From Candidatus Limnocylindrales bacterium (GTDB taxonomy: Bacteria > Moduliflexota > Moduliflexia > Moduliflexales > JAUQPW01): a DNA stretch of 64,000 bases. Location of the stretch: assembly GCA_035559535.1 (NCBI GenBank), contig DATMBG010000040.1, positions 62,001-126,000 on the forward strand. Reading direction: 5' to 3'. Positions 17,628-26,087 of the stretch are shown here, piece by piece (position 1 is the first letter of the stretch; the number at the start of each line of letters is the position of its first letter). Under the pieces are notes generated by a model. It was not told where the DNA came from. It was given only the letters and a program-made list of their open reading frames with translations, and searched no databases. Both the position numbers and the translations under genes were made by a program.

Positions 17628-18149
17628 ATGAAACGACTGAGATTTTTGGGAATGTTTCTGATAATGGGATTGGTCTTTACCTTATTAAGCTGCACGAAAA
17701 AAGAGATGAAGGATCAGGGGACGATGACACAAAAGCCGGCTGCGGAAACCCAAAAGCCCATGGGTAATCAGCAAATGGCGCAGAAGTCCCTTTACGAGCG
17801 TCTAGGTGGAGAGCCCGCTATTACGGCAGTGGTGGATCAATTTATTGCCAATGTCCTTGCAGATGAGCGGATCAATAAGAGATTTGCAAGAACCACCGGT
17901 GAACGGGCTCAAAGATTTAGAACCAACCTTATTAATCAAATCGGGGAGGCAACTGGTGGTCCCCAGAAATACACCGGTCTAAGTATGAAAGCGGCCCACG
18001 CCGGAATGGGAATTACCACTGCTGAATTTAATGCTTTGGTTGAAGACCTGGTCGCAGCCCTGAATAAATTCAACGTGCCTGAAAAAGAAAAAAGCGAGCT
18101 ACTGGCCATTCTGGGTCCTATGCAAAAAGATATCGTGGAGGCGCCCTAG
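17628..18149 (+). CDS. Lipoprotein group-1 truncated haemoglobin
   Basis: 173 residues, start preceded by AAGGAG. Residues 1-21 are a lipoprotein signal with lipobox LLSC (Cys22), residues about 23-53 a Gln/Lys/Met-rich linker, and residues 54-170 a 2-on-2 globin: [18 protein letters not shown] (helices A-B), [14 protein letters not shown], then [19 protein letters not shown] with proximal haem ligand His124. Group-1 truncated haemoglobins bind O2 or NO and are usually cytoplasmic. The lipid anchor would place this one on the periplasmic face or outer membrane. It stands alone between repeat-rich spacers. Haem binding is a safe inference; the physiological ligand is not known. Confidence 0.93.
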   Translation: MKRLRFLGMFLIMGLVFTLLSCTKKEMKDQGTMTQKPAAETQKPMGNQQMAQKSLYERLGGEPAITAVVDQFIANVLADERINKRFARTTGERAQRFRTNLINQIGEATGGPQKYTGLSMKAAHAGMGITTAEFNALVEDLVAALNKFNVPEKEKSELLAILGPMQKDIVEAP

Positions 18150-18172
18150 ATACTTTTCCACTGCCCTCCTTC

Positions 18173-18194
18173 GTCAAACGAGACGTTTTACCTA
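18173..18194 (-). repeat. 25-bp palindromic element, copy 2
   Basis: GTCAAACG (18173-18180), AGA, CGTTTTAC (18184-18191), then CTA. Minus-strand reading: TAGGTAAAACGTCTCGTTTG and onward. Confidence 0.65.
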
Positions 18195-18321
18195 CTTTAA
18201 GATTTTCGAATTTAACCTGCCTGCTGGTAGGCAACATGGTTTATTAATACAATTTTTAATTTTATTTGACATCTTTATTAAATATTTCCTACTATCTCTG
18301 GACGTAGAGACGCAGCCCTAC

Positions 18322-18348
18322 CCCTTCCCTCCCCGCATGCGGGAAGGG
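18322..18348. repeat. GC-rich hairpin repeat
   Basis: CCCTTCCC ... CCGCATGCGG ... GAAGGG: a hairpin of the same class as 20906-20932 and 62714-62736. Confidence 0.5.
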
Positions 18349-19000
18349 AGAGAGGGGGGGGGGACTGCATCTTTATGCTGAAATAAGACTGAGTAATCGT
18401 AAGCAGAGTAGGATACGGTACCTTCTATTTCGTTCGCAGGCATGCCACTCTTCTTAGGATTTCGTCTGAAAAAATAACCTGCAGGTTAGTCTCAGTTATC
18501 CTGAGAAGGGAGGACTCTCACGCTTCCGGGAGGTAAAGGGAGAGTGGGAACCCAGGCCACCTGCAAGCTCCTTCCTGACGCGGAGCTAATCATTACCCAT
18601 ATTTTTCATTTCGAGGATTAAGAGAGGGTTCAAGGAGTCCCCGGGTTGAGTAGCAAAATGGATTAAACCCCCTTTAGGCGGGCAAGATCCTTCTTTTTGT
18701 AAAACGAGTCATTAATCCTCAAAGTCTATCCTGCCCCATGGAAGAGGCTTGGATACGAGCTTCCGTTTCACTTCCAATTTACTTGATCCCCAAGCCTGGT
18801 TAAGCAGTTTTGAGTCCCCTTCTCCGAAATCGAAAAATGCAGGTAAAGAGAAGAAAGCTTCGAGAGAGGGGAGAGGAAAGTACCATCGCGCTTCCAACTA
18901 AGCCTTATCCCGACGTGTCCACAGCATGGGAGAGGGGAAAGGGGTGGAGGCCGATAAATAATTTGCACAATTTGTTCCAACCGGCCAGACCCTCTGCACT

Positions 19001-19023
19001 ATCAAATGAGGACGTTTGATCTA
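19001..19023 (-). repeat. 25-bp palindromic element, copy 3
   Basis: ATCAAATG (19001-19008), AGGA, CGTTTGAT (19013-19020), then CTA. It has one wobble pair and is closest to copy 7 at 62488-62510. Confidence 0.65.
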
Positions 19024-19394
19024 CTCTTTCCTATGAGTTGCTGTGTGAAGGACTGGGGAATGCCTGGGAGGATACCTTCAACGGGAGATGACAAGGGTAA
19101 CCTGTAACGCTCTCGAGGAATTCAAAATTCCGTCAAGTTTCTGTAGGAAGATTTATAAATTTGCTAAGGACCTGTGTTATCAGGCAATTACGATGGATTA
19201 CCTGGAAGAAGCATCCAGGATCTGCCCTGAGTAAGACAAAGGGTTGCCGTACCTGACCTTAAGTCAACAGGTTAACCGATCCCTTAAATCCCAGAGAATT
19301 CCCGGTTTGGGAGGTTGACAGGGGGAGAATTAAAAGCTATATTTCGCATAGGATTCAATGATCATTGGCGATTATTATTTGGGAACGAGAAAGT

Positions 19395-19458
19395 GTAAAA
19401 CGTAATGCCGGGTAAAACAACCAGGTAAACCTTATTCCATTTGTTCATTACGTTTTAC
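19395..19458. repeat. Perfect 13-bp inverted repeat upstream of mtaB
   Basis: GTAAAACGTAATG (19395-19407) and CATTACGTTTTAC (19446-19458) are exact reverse complements. The right arm ends 11 bp before the GTG start of mtaB, where a Shine-Dalgarno site would be expected and none is seen. It may be a terminator for upstream transcription or a structure controlling mtaB translation. Confidence 0.6.
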
Positions 19459-19469
19459 GTTTTAAACCT

Positions 19470-20762
19470 GTGCCGTATCGTGCTTCTTTTTATACCCTGG
19501 GTTGTCGCTTAAATCAAGCCGAGACTGCCATCATTAGTAAGACCTTCGAGGAGAAGGGTTATCAGATTGTTGACTTTGATAAAGAAACGGATCTGTGTGT
19601 TATTAACACCTGCTCGGTCACAGAACATAGCGAAGCCAAGTGCCGAAATATTATCCGTTCTGTCCTTCGGAGGTCTCCCCGGGCATTCATTGCAGTGACC
19701 GGTTGCTATGCCCAAATTGGAGTCGATAGCCTTAAAAAAATAGAAGGAATAGATCTGATTGCAGGGACCGAATATAAAATGAAATTAGCCCAATATGTTC
19801 AAGAGCCTCTCAAGCTCCCGACCCCGGTCATTCTTCATTCGCGGCGAATATCCCGGGATAATTTTATCCTGGAAACAACCGGAAATCATAATGAGGTGAC
19901 CCGGGCTAACTTAAAAATCCAGGATGGTTGTGATTTTTTCTGCACATTTTGTATTATTCCTTTTACCCGGGGGCGTGAAAGAAGTCGGAAGTTAGGAGAT
20001 TTACTCCGGGAAGCCACCGAGCTGGCCCGACAAGGCCATAAGGAAATCGTTTTGACCGGGGTCAATATTGGAAGATATTCCGATGAAGGAAAAACCCTTT
20101 TGGACGTGATTAAGGCCTTAGAGGAGATCGATGAAATCCAGCGTATTCGGATTACTTCCATTGAACCTACCACTGTTCAGGAGGAAGTAATAGATCATAT
20201 GGCCTCTTCGCAAAAGCTCTGCCCTTATTTTCATATTCCCGTTCAAAGTGGGGACGATAAGATCCTTCGGGCCATGAACCGAAGGTATACGGTCAGAGAT
20301 TATGTTCAATTTGTAGAACGGATTATGCAAAAAGTTTCCGAGGTAGGATTAGGGACCGATATCATCGTAGGATTCCCGGGAGAAGGAGAGGCTGAGTTTG
20401 AAAATACCCGAAGGCTTTTGGAAGAGCTTCCCTTAAGTTATGCCCATATATTCAGCTACTCTAAACGTCCCATGACCAAAGCGTCTAAAATGAAAGAGAC
20501 GGTCCATCCTGAAATTATTAAGGAGCGGAGTCAAATTCTTCGAGAGCTTTCTGCAAAGAAACGGCAACAGTTCTACAGTCATTATCTCGGGAAGACGGTT
20601 CGGGTTCTGTTTGAGACTCGAAATGAAGAAGGAATTTTTACCGGTCTTACTTCTAATTACATGCGGGTCGGTACCATTACCGGTCTGGATCTGTCCCGCC
20701 AAATTCGAGATGTCAAGATAACCGAAATTCTGGGAGATATGGCCTTAGGAATCCTGATTTAA
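19470..20762 (+). CDS. mtaB: tRNA (N6-L-threonylcarbamoyladenosine-C2)-methylthiotransferase
   Basis: 430 residues with a GTG start, fixed by a stop codon just upstream and by alignment of the conserved N-terminus FYTLGCRLNQ. The UPF0004 domain cysteines are Cys12, Cys48 and Cys79, which hold one 4Fe-4S cluster. The radical-SAM cluster motif is Cys154-x3-Cys158-x2-Cys161 (CDFFCTFC), followed by IPFTRGRERSR. The C-terminal about 60 residues (LGKTVRVLFETR and on) look like a TRAM domain that binds tRNA. It converts t6A37 to ms2t6A37 in tRNAs reading ANN codons. No Shine-Dalgarno site is evident; an inverted repeat abuts the start. Confidence 0.95.
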   Translation: MPYRASFYTLGCRLNQAETAIISKTFEEKGYQIVDFDKETDLCVINTCSVTEHSEAKCRNIIRSVLRRSPRAFIAVTGCYAQIGVDSLKKIEGIDLIAGTEYKMKLAQYVQEPLKLPTPVILHSRRISRDNFILETTGNHNEVTRANLKIQDGCDFFCTFCIIPFTRGRERSRKLGDLLREATELARQGHKEIVLTGVNIGRYSDEGKTLLDVIKALEEIDEIQRIRITSIEPTTVQEEVIDHMASSQKLCPYFHIPVQSGDDKILRAMNRRYTVRDYVQFVERIMQKVSEVGLGTDIIVGFPGEGEAEFENTRRLLEELPLSYAHIFSYSKRPMTKASKMKETVHPEIIKERSQILRELSAKKRQQFYSHYLGKTVRVLFETRNEEGIFTGLTSNYMRVGTITGLDLSRQIRDVKITEILGDMALGILI

Positions 20763-21203
20763 CAAAGGAACAGGTTTTTTCAATGACCACATCGAGGTTC
20801 TTGTTTTCCTTTATCATACCCTTTCTACGTTGAAACTTCGTATGCCTCACCCCCTTCCCCATAGGAACGATCCCACCTTGTGGAGGGGGGATGCTAACCT
20901 CCTGACCTCCCTTCCCGACGCGGGAAGGAGGAACCGATGGTTGCTAGATTCCTGGGTTCTCCTCTTCCCTTGAAGAGTACATTTTTGCCTACAGCCCTGT
21001 TTTCTCATCTCAAGACTCTATTTGCCTTAAGAAAACATAGGGCAGAACCTGGAAGGAAAGGGGAATGGGAACTGTGATACCAGGTATAGGCTCCTGAACT
21101 CATTATTTTCTTGACAGAATCCGGAATTTGTTCTAGAGAATTCAAAAACAGTTAAATCGAGAGGGTTTTATTAAGAGCTTTAAAAAAGAGGAGAATCTAA
21201 AGT
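20763..21203. other. Intergenic region between mtaB and degV
   Basis: No gene. It contains a GC-rich hairpin (20906-20932) and a possible promoter for the DegV gene: TTGACA at 21111-21116, then 17 bp, then TAGAGA, which is weak. Confidence 0.5.
20906..20932. repeat. GC-rich hairpin repeat (CTTCCCGACGCGGGAAG)
   Basis: CCTCC-CTTCCCG, ACG, CGGGAAG-GAGG. A near-identical core with a CGACGT loop occurs at 62714-62736. Confidence 0.6.
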
Positions 21204-22073
21204 ATGGGTCAAGTGAAAATTGTAACAGATACCACGGCGGATCTGTCGAAAGAATTGCGAGAGACCTATGATATTAGAATGGTTCCCACGACGATTTCTA
21301 TTGATATGAAGGCTTATAAGGATACCGTAGAGCTAAGTGCCGAAGAGTTTTACCAAAAGATGAAAGAATCGGATAAAACTCCTGTGACTTCTCCTCCTTC
21401 TCGAAAGGAGTTTTCTACCGTTTATACCGAATTAAGCCAGATCACCGACACCATCATCTCCATCCACCTTTCCTCTAAACTCAGCAAAACATTCGAAGTA
21501 GCCACCAATATGGCTAAATATTGTATAGATTTAGCCCGAAAGCAAGGAAAAAATCTCACCATTGAAGTTGTAGATTCTCAGAATACCAGTATTGCCTTAG
21601 GGATGATTGTTATGGAAGCGGCGAAGTTGGCAGCCGCCGGGAAAAATAAGAAAGAAATTTTAGACTATCTGGATAGACTGATCCCACAAGTTAAGACGCT
21701 CTTTATGGTAGATACCCTGGAATATCTTCAAAGGAGTGGTCGGATTGGTCGGGCGGCTGCTTTCATTGGGAACCTCTTTAATTTGAAGCCTATCTTCAGT
21801 ATCGAACAGGGGGAAACGACGGCTAAGGATAAAGTCCGGGGAGGAAAAGTCTTCGAGCGCCTTATAGAACTCATGAAGGAGGAAATACCCGCCGGGAGCA
21901 AGATTAGTTTAGGATTTGCCCACGCCATGGCTGAAGATAAAGTTCGAACCATGCAGCAACTGGTAGAAGCCCAGTACGATTGTGTAGATGTTTATATTTC
22001 GGTTATGGGTTCCAGCGTAGGAGCCACCGTTGGTCCAGGCTCGTTTGGAATGGTTTATTATCCTGCACAGTAG
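21204..22073 (+). CDS. DegV family fatty-acid-binding protein
   Basis: 289 residues, start preceded by GAGGAG. The family's two-domain fold is clear: VKIVTDTTADLSKELRE at the N-terminus, the TPVTSPPSRKEF loop that binds the fatty acid carboxylate, HLSSKLSKTFEVA, VVDSQNTSIALGM, YLQRSGRIGR and a C-terminal GPGSFGMVYY. DegV/FakB proteins present fatty acids to a FakA-type kinase for phospholipid synthesis in Gram-positives; in Gram-negatives the role is less clear. No FakA gene is near. It ends 14 bp before a convergent gene. Confidence 0.92.
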   Translation: MGQVKIVTDTTADLSKELRETYDIRMVPTTISIDMKAYKDTVELSAEEFYQKMKESDKTPVTSPPSRKEFSTVYTELSQITDTIISIHLSSKLSKTFEVATNMAKYCIDLARKQGKNLTIEVVDSQNTSIALGMIVMEAAKLAAAGKNKKEILDYLDRLIPQVKTLFMVDTLEYLQRSGRIGRAAAFIGNLFNLKPIFSIEQGETTAKDKVRGGKVFERLIELMKEEIPAGSKISLGFAHAMAEDKVRTMQQLVEAQYDCVDVYISVMGSSVGATVGPGSFGMVYYPAQ

Positions 22074-22087
22074 ATTCGCTTCAGGTT

Positions 22088-23242
22088 CTAGCCCAGAAGT
22101 TCAAATAACGCCCTATCCAATCCGTATTTTTGAATAAGTTCTTCGTCTACCATCTTAACCGAAGCTAATCCTTTTTGAGCATAGGAGACGATTTCTGCAC
22201 GGGGGTGCTGAGGGGTTTGCAGATAACTTATACACTGATCCAGTACGTCGCTAATCCCCAATACCATCTCATCTGGAGATGTTGCATCCTCTATGGTGAA
22301 GTTGTTCTTATTGGCTAATAAATTGTCATGGAGCGATTTGAGAAACGGATAGTCTTCCGACTTTTGAGAAAGCGTCTGCAAAAAGACTCTGAAGAATTGA
22401 CCTTTTCCAAAAAGTCGATCTAAGGATTGTTCTATTCCCAACACGATCTTTTGTATCACTTCCAACACTTCTGTAATATCCGTAGTTGAAAATGCTTCTG
22501 AGGTCTCCAGCTCCTCCTCTTCTGCTTCAGAAACAGGTTCCAGCTCGGCTTCCCCCTCCTCTACCGGGTCAACTTCTTTCTCTTCCTCTATTTCCTTCCT
22601 GGGAGTCGGGATAGGTTTAGCCGGAGTTGACTTTTTAACCTTTCCGGAATCTGTAACCTGGTATACGTTCATGACATATCCTACTTCGTTAGCAACTTCC
22701 AAAATTTTAGCCAGACCTTTTTTCCCGGATAACGTAACGCCATCTTCTCCGCTAAACAAACTTTCAATAAGCCTTCCTTCTTCCAGAAAAATAAAAGCCT
22801 GACCGTGGCCCTCGTTCATTTGAATTTCTACGTGCCCGGTAATCGCCTTGGTTTTGAGGGTAACCAGAAGATTTTTAATCTGGGTAAACTCGGATAAAAG
22901 GTCTTTATATAAGATTGAACTATGAATCGTCCGCAACATCATTTTAATGACCTGAGGAGAAAGCTCCTGAACGGTTACAAATCCTCCGGCCCCTTGTTTA
23001 ACTTTTTTTATAATGTTAACGACCGCTTCTTTGCCAAGAACTTTAGGTTTTCCATCCTGATATTCCTCTATACTTTCCATTAACTTCCCGTCTTCATAAA
23101 TAAGGGCACCCTCGTAATTATCAAAGCGAACCCGAATATACCCGGTAAAGTTATCTTTTTCTAGTTCCCGGAGAACTCCATCTATATTTATAAAGGATGT
23201 TTTGAGATTTTCAATGATTGCCTTTCCTTGCGGGTATAACAT
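22088..23242 (-). CDS. Signalling protein with two DUF4388-like domains
   Basis: 384 residues, cytoplasmic with no signal. Residues about 15-115 and 115-210 are two related segments with the shared pattern GYIRVRF..YEGALIYEDGKLMES and GHVEIQM.EGHGQAFIFLEEGRLIES, which resembles the DUF4388/PATAN fold found in receiver proteins. Residues about 215-250 are a Glu-rich linker, and 255-384 are helical. It lies 66 bp downstream of the response regulator gene, which has its own DUF4388 domain, so the two probably form one signalling unit. Output and partner are unknown. Such domains are known from gliding, heterocyst and Ras-like-GTPase linked pathways. Confidence 0.75.
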   Translation of the reverse strand: MLYPQGKAIIENLKTSFINIDGVLRELEKDNFTGYIRVRFDNYEGALIYEDGKLMESIEEYQDGKPKVLGKEAVVNIIKKVKQGAGGFVTVQELSPQVIKMMLRTIHSSILYKDLLSEFTQIKNLLVTLKTKAITGHVEIQMNEGHGQAFIFLEEGRLIESLFSGEDGVTLSGKKGLAKILEVANEVGYVMNVYQVTDSGKVKKSTPAKPIPTPRKEIEEEKEVDPVEEGEAELEPVSEAEEEELETSEAFSTTDITEVLEVIQKIVLGIEQSLDRLFGKGQFFRVFLQTLSQKSEDYPFLKSLHDNLLANKNNFTIEDATSPDEMVLGISDVLDQCISYLQTPQHPRAEIVSYAQKGLASVKMVDEELIQKYGLDRALFELLG

Positions 23243-23308
23243 AATCGTAACTTCGGGATTCCAAGGCTCAAGAGATCGGACTTGATACCTTAGAGTCTTC
23301 TTATTTTT

Positions 23309-24325
23309 TTAACCGAACAGATCATCCGCCAACTGGTCATAGTCTGGTTTTTCCTGCTTCTTTTTACTTTTCTTCTTTTCAGGAACCCGGATAATCTTCT
23401 GGTTGTAGAGTTTGAGAATTAATTTGAGTGTATCCAGTTGGTTATAATTACTATGATAAACAACCTCGTCAAGGGTTGAATACCGATTAATGAGATTAAG
23501 AATATTTAACTCCTGGATACTTAGCCCTTCTTCGGTTAAAGAGGTTACTTCCAGGGGAGTATCCGGAGAAGGAAATTGATCCAGCAAACGGTGATACTCA
23601 TCTAAACGCCGCATCCCTTCCATGAGCAAACCTTCTGCACTTTTTTTCATAGTGGCGACGGGTGGGAGAACTCCTGTATCAAAGGTGAATTGTCCACTTT
23701 TCCAGGTCAGTAAGCGATATACCGCTTCTTCCCCCTTTCGTCGATCCACTATGGCATGGATTACGTTCCCATCCTGAAAATAAATCTCTCCTTTTCGTTG
23801 CCCCGATGTAACAACCAATCTGCCGGTCTTTTTGGTAAGAACCACAAAGGTCTGAAAAAGCTCTCCGATACCTACTTCTTGCAGGTTACCTTTAATGGCG
23901 GCGACGTCTTTTTCCGTCTCCGCCGTTGAGGTTCTCTGAGCAACCTTCACCCGCTCAGATCTCTGGAGTAAAGACCGGATACGGGCTACGACTTCCACGA
24001 TGTGGAAAGGTTTACTGATGTAATCATCGGCACCGGCATTTAGACCTTTGACCCGATCTGAAACATCTTTTTTAGCCGTCAGAAAGATAAAGGGTATCGA
24101 AGCCGTACGAGGATTATTGCGCAACTGTTGACAAAAATCGAAGCCGTTCATATCCGGCATCATCACATCAGAAATAACCAGGTCTGGATCTTTCTTTTCT
24201 ATTTGTTCCAGCCCTTCTACCCCATTGCTGGCAATAAAAACTTCATAACCTTCATCCTCTAAAGCAACGGTTAGTAATTCTATCATTCCAGGTTCATCTT
24301 CCACGATCAGAATCCTGTGGGCCAT
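23309..24325 (-). CDS. Response regulator with receiver and DUF4388 (PATAN) domains
   Basis: 338 residues. The receiver domain occupies 1-120, with Asp10/Glu11, the phosphoacceptor Asp53 (VISDVMMPDMNG), Thr83 and Lys105 (SKPF), all intact. Residues about 145-230 are a DUF4388 domain (IKGNLQEVGIGELFQTF, GRLVVTSGQRKGEIYFQDG, VYRLLTWKSGQFTFD). Residues about 235-310 are a helical segment, and the tail is Lys-rich, ending in LADDLFG. There is no DNA-binding domain, so output is by protein contact. No histidine kinase is adjacent. It is the first gene of a two-gene operon with the twin-DUF4388 protein. Confidence 0.92.
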   Translation of the reverse strand: MAHRILIVEDEPGMIELLTVALEDEGYEVFIASNGVEGLEQIEKKDPDLVISDVMMPDMNGFDFCQQLRNNPRTASIPFIFLTAKKDVSDRVKGLNAGADDYISKPFHIVEVVARIRSLLQRSERVKVAQRTSTAETEKDVAAIKGNLQEVGIGELFQTFVVLTKKTGRLVVTSGQRKGEIYFQDGNVIHAIVDRRKGEEAVYRLLTWKSGQFTFDTGVLPPVATMKKSAEGLLMEGMRRLDEYHRLLDQFPSPDTPLEVTSLTEEGLSIQELNILNLINRYSTLDEVVYHSNYNQLDTLKLILKLYNQKIIRVPEKKKSKKKQEKPDYDQLADDLFG

Positions 24326-24492
24326 CGCTCTATCCCTCTTTAAAATCTTTAAGGTTAAATCCTTTCTGGTGAGACAAAGATCAGATAATTAAAAATGGAC
24401 ATATAAAAATGGCATATAAATTGTAACTTTGAGAGAAAAGATTAAATTGGAAATCATTATATAAAGTAAAAATTTGGAGTCAAGAAAAAAGT

Positions 24493-25278
24493 ATGAAGGT
24501 TTCTACCCCGGGTTCCTCGATTTATTTATCTATTATTATTCCGGTCTATAATGGCGGAAACCAAATTGCAGGTAGTGTAAAAAAAATTATTGATTCTGTA
24601 AAGGATCGGGGTTATACTTTTGAAATCATTTTGATCGATGATGGAAGTCTAGATAATACAGGTCTTGAAATTACAAAACTGGCAGAAAATCTGCCCTGGA
24701 TTCGCTCTCTGTTTAATGAGCAAAACAAAGGAAAAGGATTTTCTGTCCGAAAGGGAATCTTAGCTTCCAGGGGAGAGTATGTGCTTTATACCGACGCAGA
24801 TGTAGCTTATCCGATTTCTCAAGTAGAAGATCTGCTAAAATGCCTTCAAGAAGGGTACGATATTGCTTTGGGTTCCAGGGCGTATGAAGAATCTCGATTT
24901 ATTTTAAGTCCTCGAGATTTTAGATATATCTTTCAAAGACATCTGATCGGTCGGATATTTAATCTATTTGTTCGTGCCGTTCTTTTAGAACAAATACGAG
25001 ACACTCAGAGCGGTTTTAAGTGTTTTACGAGAAAAGCCGCCTTGCACCTGTTTTCTAAACAGTTTCATAATGATTTTAGCTTCGATGTGGAGGTCCTTTT
25101 CCTGGCCCAGAAACTGGGTTATCGTATTAAAGAAATCCCTGTCGTTGTTGAGTACACAGGAGGGCCCAGTAGCGTTAAGTTGCTGAGAGATTCCTTCAGG
25201 ATGTTCTGGGAAGTCTGGCGCATTAAATTCGATTACTGGCGAAGATGTTATCGATTAGATGAAGTCCGACGGATTTAA
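24493..25278 (+). CDS. Family 2 glycosyltransferase (dolichyl-/polyprenyl-phosphate sugar transferase-like)
   Basis: 261 residues, start preceded by TTTGGAG. The GT-A fold is clear: LSIIIPVYNGGNQI, EIILIDDGSLDNTG, the DxD motif TDADV (about residue 96) and DTQSGFKCF, with DFSFDVEVLFLAQKLGY near the end. This pattern is that of ALG5/DPM1-type enzymes, which move a sugar from a nucleotide to polyprenyl phosphate at the inner membrane. There is no C-terminal membrane domain. It is followed 12 bp later by an ABC ATPase gene and then its permease, so the group may make or export a glycan or glycolipid. Confidence 0.9.
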   Translation: MKVSTPGSSIYLSIIIPVYNGGNQIAGSVKKIIDSVKDRGYTFEIILIDDGSLDNTGLEITKLAENLPWIRSLFNEQNKGKGFSVRKGILASRGEYVLYTDADVAYPISQVEDLLKCLQEGYDIALGSRAYEESRFILSPRDFRYIFQRHLIGRIFNLFVRAVLLEQIRDTQSGFKCFTRKAALHLFSKQFHNDFSFDVEVLFLAQKLGYRIKEIPVVVEYTGGPSSVKLLRDSFRMFWEVWRIKFDYWRRCYRLDEVRRI

Positions 25279-25290
25279 CTCTCTCCGATT

Positions 25291-26043
25291 ATGACCATCG
25301 AGATTAACCATCTTACTAAAAGATACGGTAACATCACGGCAGTATCTGATCTGACCCTCCAAATTGCCCAGGGGGAATTTTTCGGGTTTTTAGGTCCCAA
25401 CGGAGCCGGAAAAACAACGACCATAAAAATCCTGGCCGGATTGTTAAAACCAACCTCAGGAACAGTTCGAATTGCGGGTTTTGATATCCAGCACCAACCT
25501 TTGGAAACCAAACGGATTATTGGATTCATTCCAGACCGACCGTTCATCTACCCAAAGCTAACGGGACGGGAGTTTCTGAAGTTTGTCGCAGGGCTTTATG
25601 AATTGGAGAGCGATGTCTGTCTAAAACGGATCGAACGGCTTCTAGACATGTTTGAATTAACCGCCTGGGGAGATGAACTCATAGAAAGTTACTCCCACGG
25701 CATGAAGCAAAAATTAGTCATGTCTTCAGCTTTACTTCATCAGCCCAAAGTTCTCATCGTAGACGAACCCATGGTGGGATTGGATCCCAAAGGGGCCCGG
25801 GTAGTTAAAGAAATTTTTAAACGGGTCAGTCAGGAGGGAACTACGATTTTCATGTCGACCCACAGTTTGGAAGTTGCCGAACAAATGTGCCATCGTATCG
25901 GGATTATCCTCAAAGGAAATCTTATTGCCCAGGGAACTATGGGTGAATTACAGCAAATGGCCCAAACTTCCTTGAACCGACTGGAAGATATCTTTTTAGA
26001 ACTGACCGGTGGTTCCGAGATACAGGAAATCGCCGTGTTTTAA
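25291..26043 (+). CDS. ABC-2 type transporter ATP-binding protein
   Basis: 250 residues. It has Walker A GPNGAGKTT, the signature SYSHGMKQKLVMSSAL, Walker B VLIVDEPMVGLDP and the His switch in FMSTHSLE. The sequence is of the CcmA/drug-exporter class that pairs with ABC-2 permeases, and the next gene (44 bp on) encodes a large membrane protein that fits as the permease. It starts 12 bp after the glycosyltransferase gene, so the three are probably co-transcribed. The exported substrate is unknown. Confidence 0.92.
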   Translation: MTIEINHLTKRYGNITAVSDLTLQIAQGEFFGFLGPNGAGKTTTIKILAGLLKPTSGTVRIAGFDIQHQPLETKRIIGFIPDRPFIYPKLTGREFLKFVAGLYELESDVCLKRIERLLDMFELTAWGDELIESYSHGMKQKLVMSSALLHQPKVLIVDEPMVGLDPKGARVVKEIFKRVSQEGTTIFMSTHSLEVAEQMCHRIGIILKGNLIAQGTMGELQQMAQTSLNRLEDIFLELTGGSEIQEIAVF

Positions 26044-26087
26044 AAAATCATGCCCTCCTTATTCCTGATCTCTGACTCCCAAAGAAA

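Larger units (their letters stand above)
18150..19469. other. 1.3-kb intergenic region with repeats, no gene supported
   Basis: Short open frames here lack coding character and ribosome-binding sites. It contains a 25-bp palindrome copy at 18173-18194, a GC-rich hairpin at 18322-18348, another palindrome copy at 19001-19023 and a strong inverted repeat at 19395-19458. About 18480-18560 is purine-rich and self-complementary in places but matches no RNA family I recognise. Confidence 0.55.

Noticed and set aside
18810-19019. Short open frames on both strands in the 18150-19469 spacer
   Set aside because: Overlapping frames on both strands, repeat content and no ribosome-binding site argue against coding.
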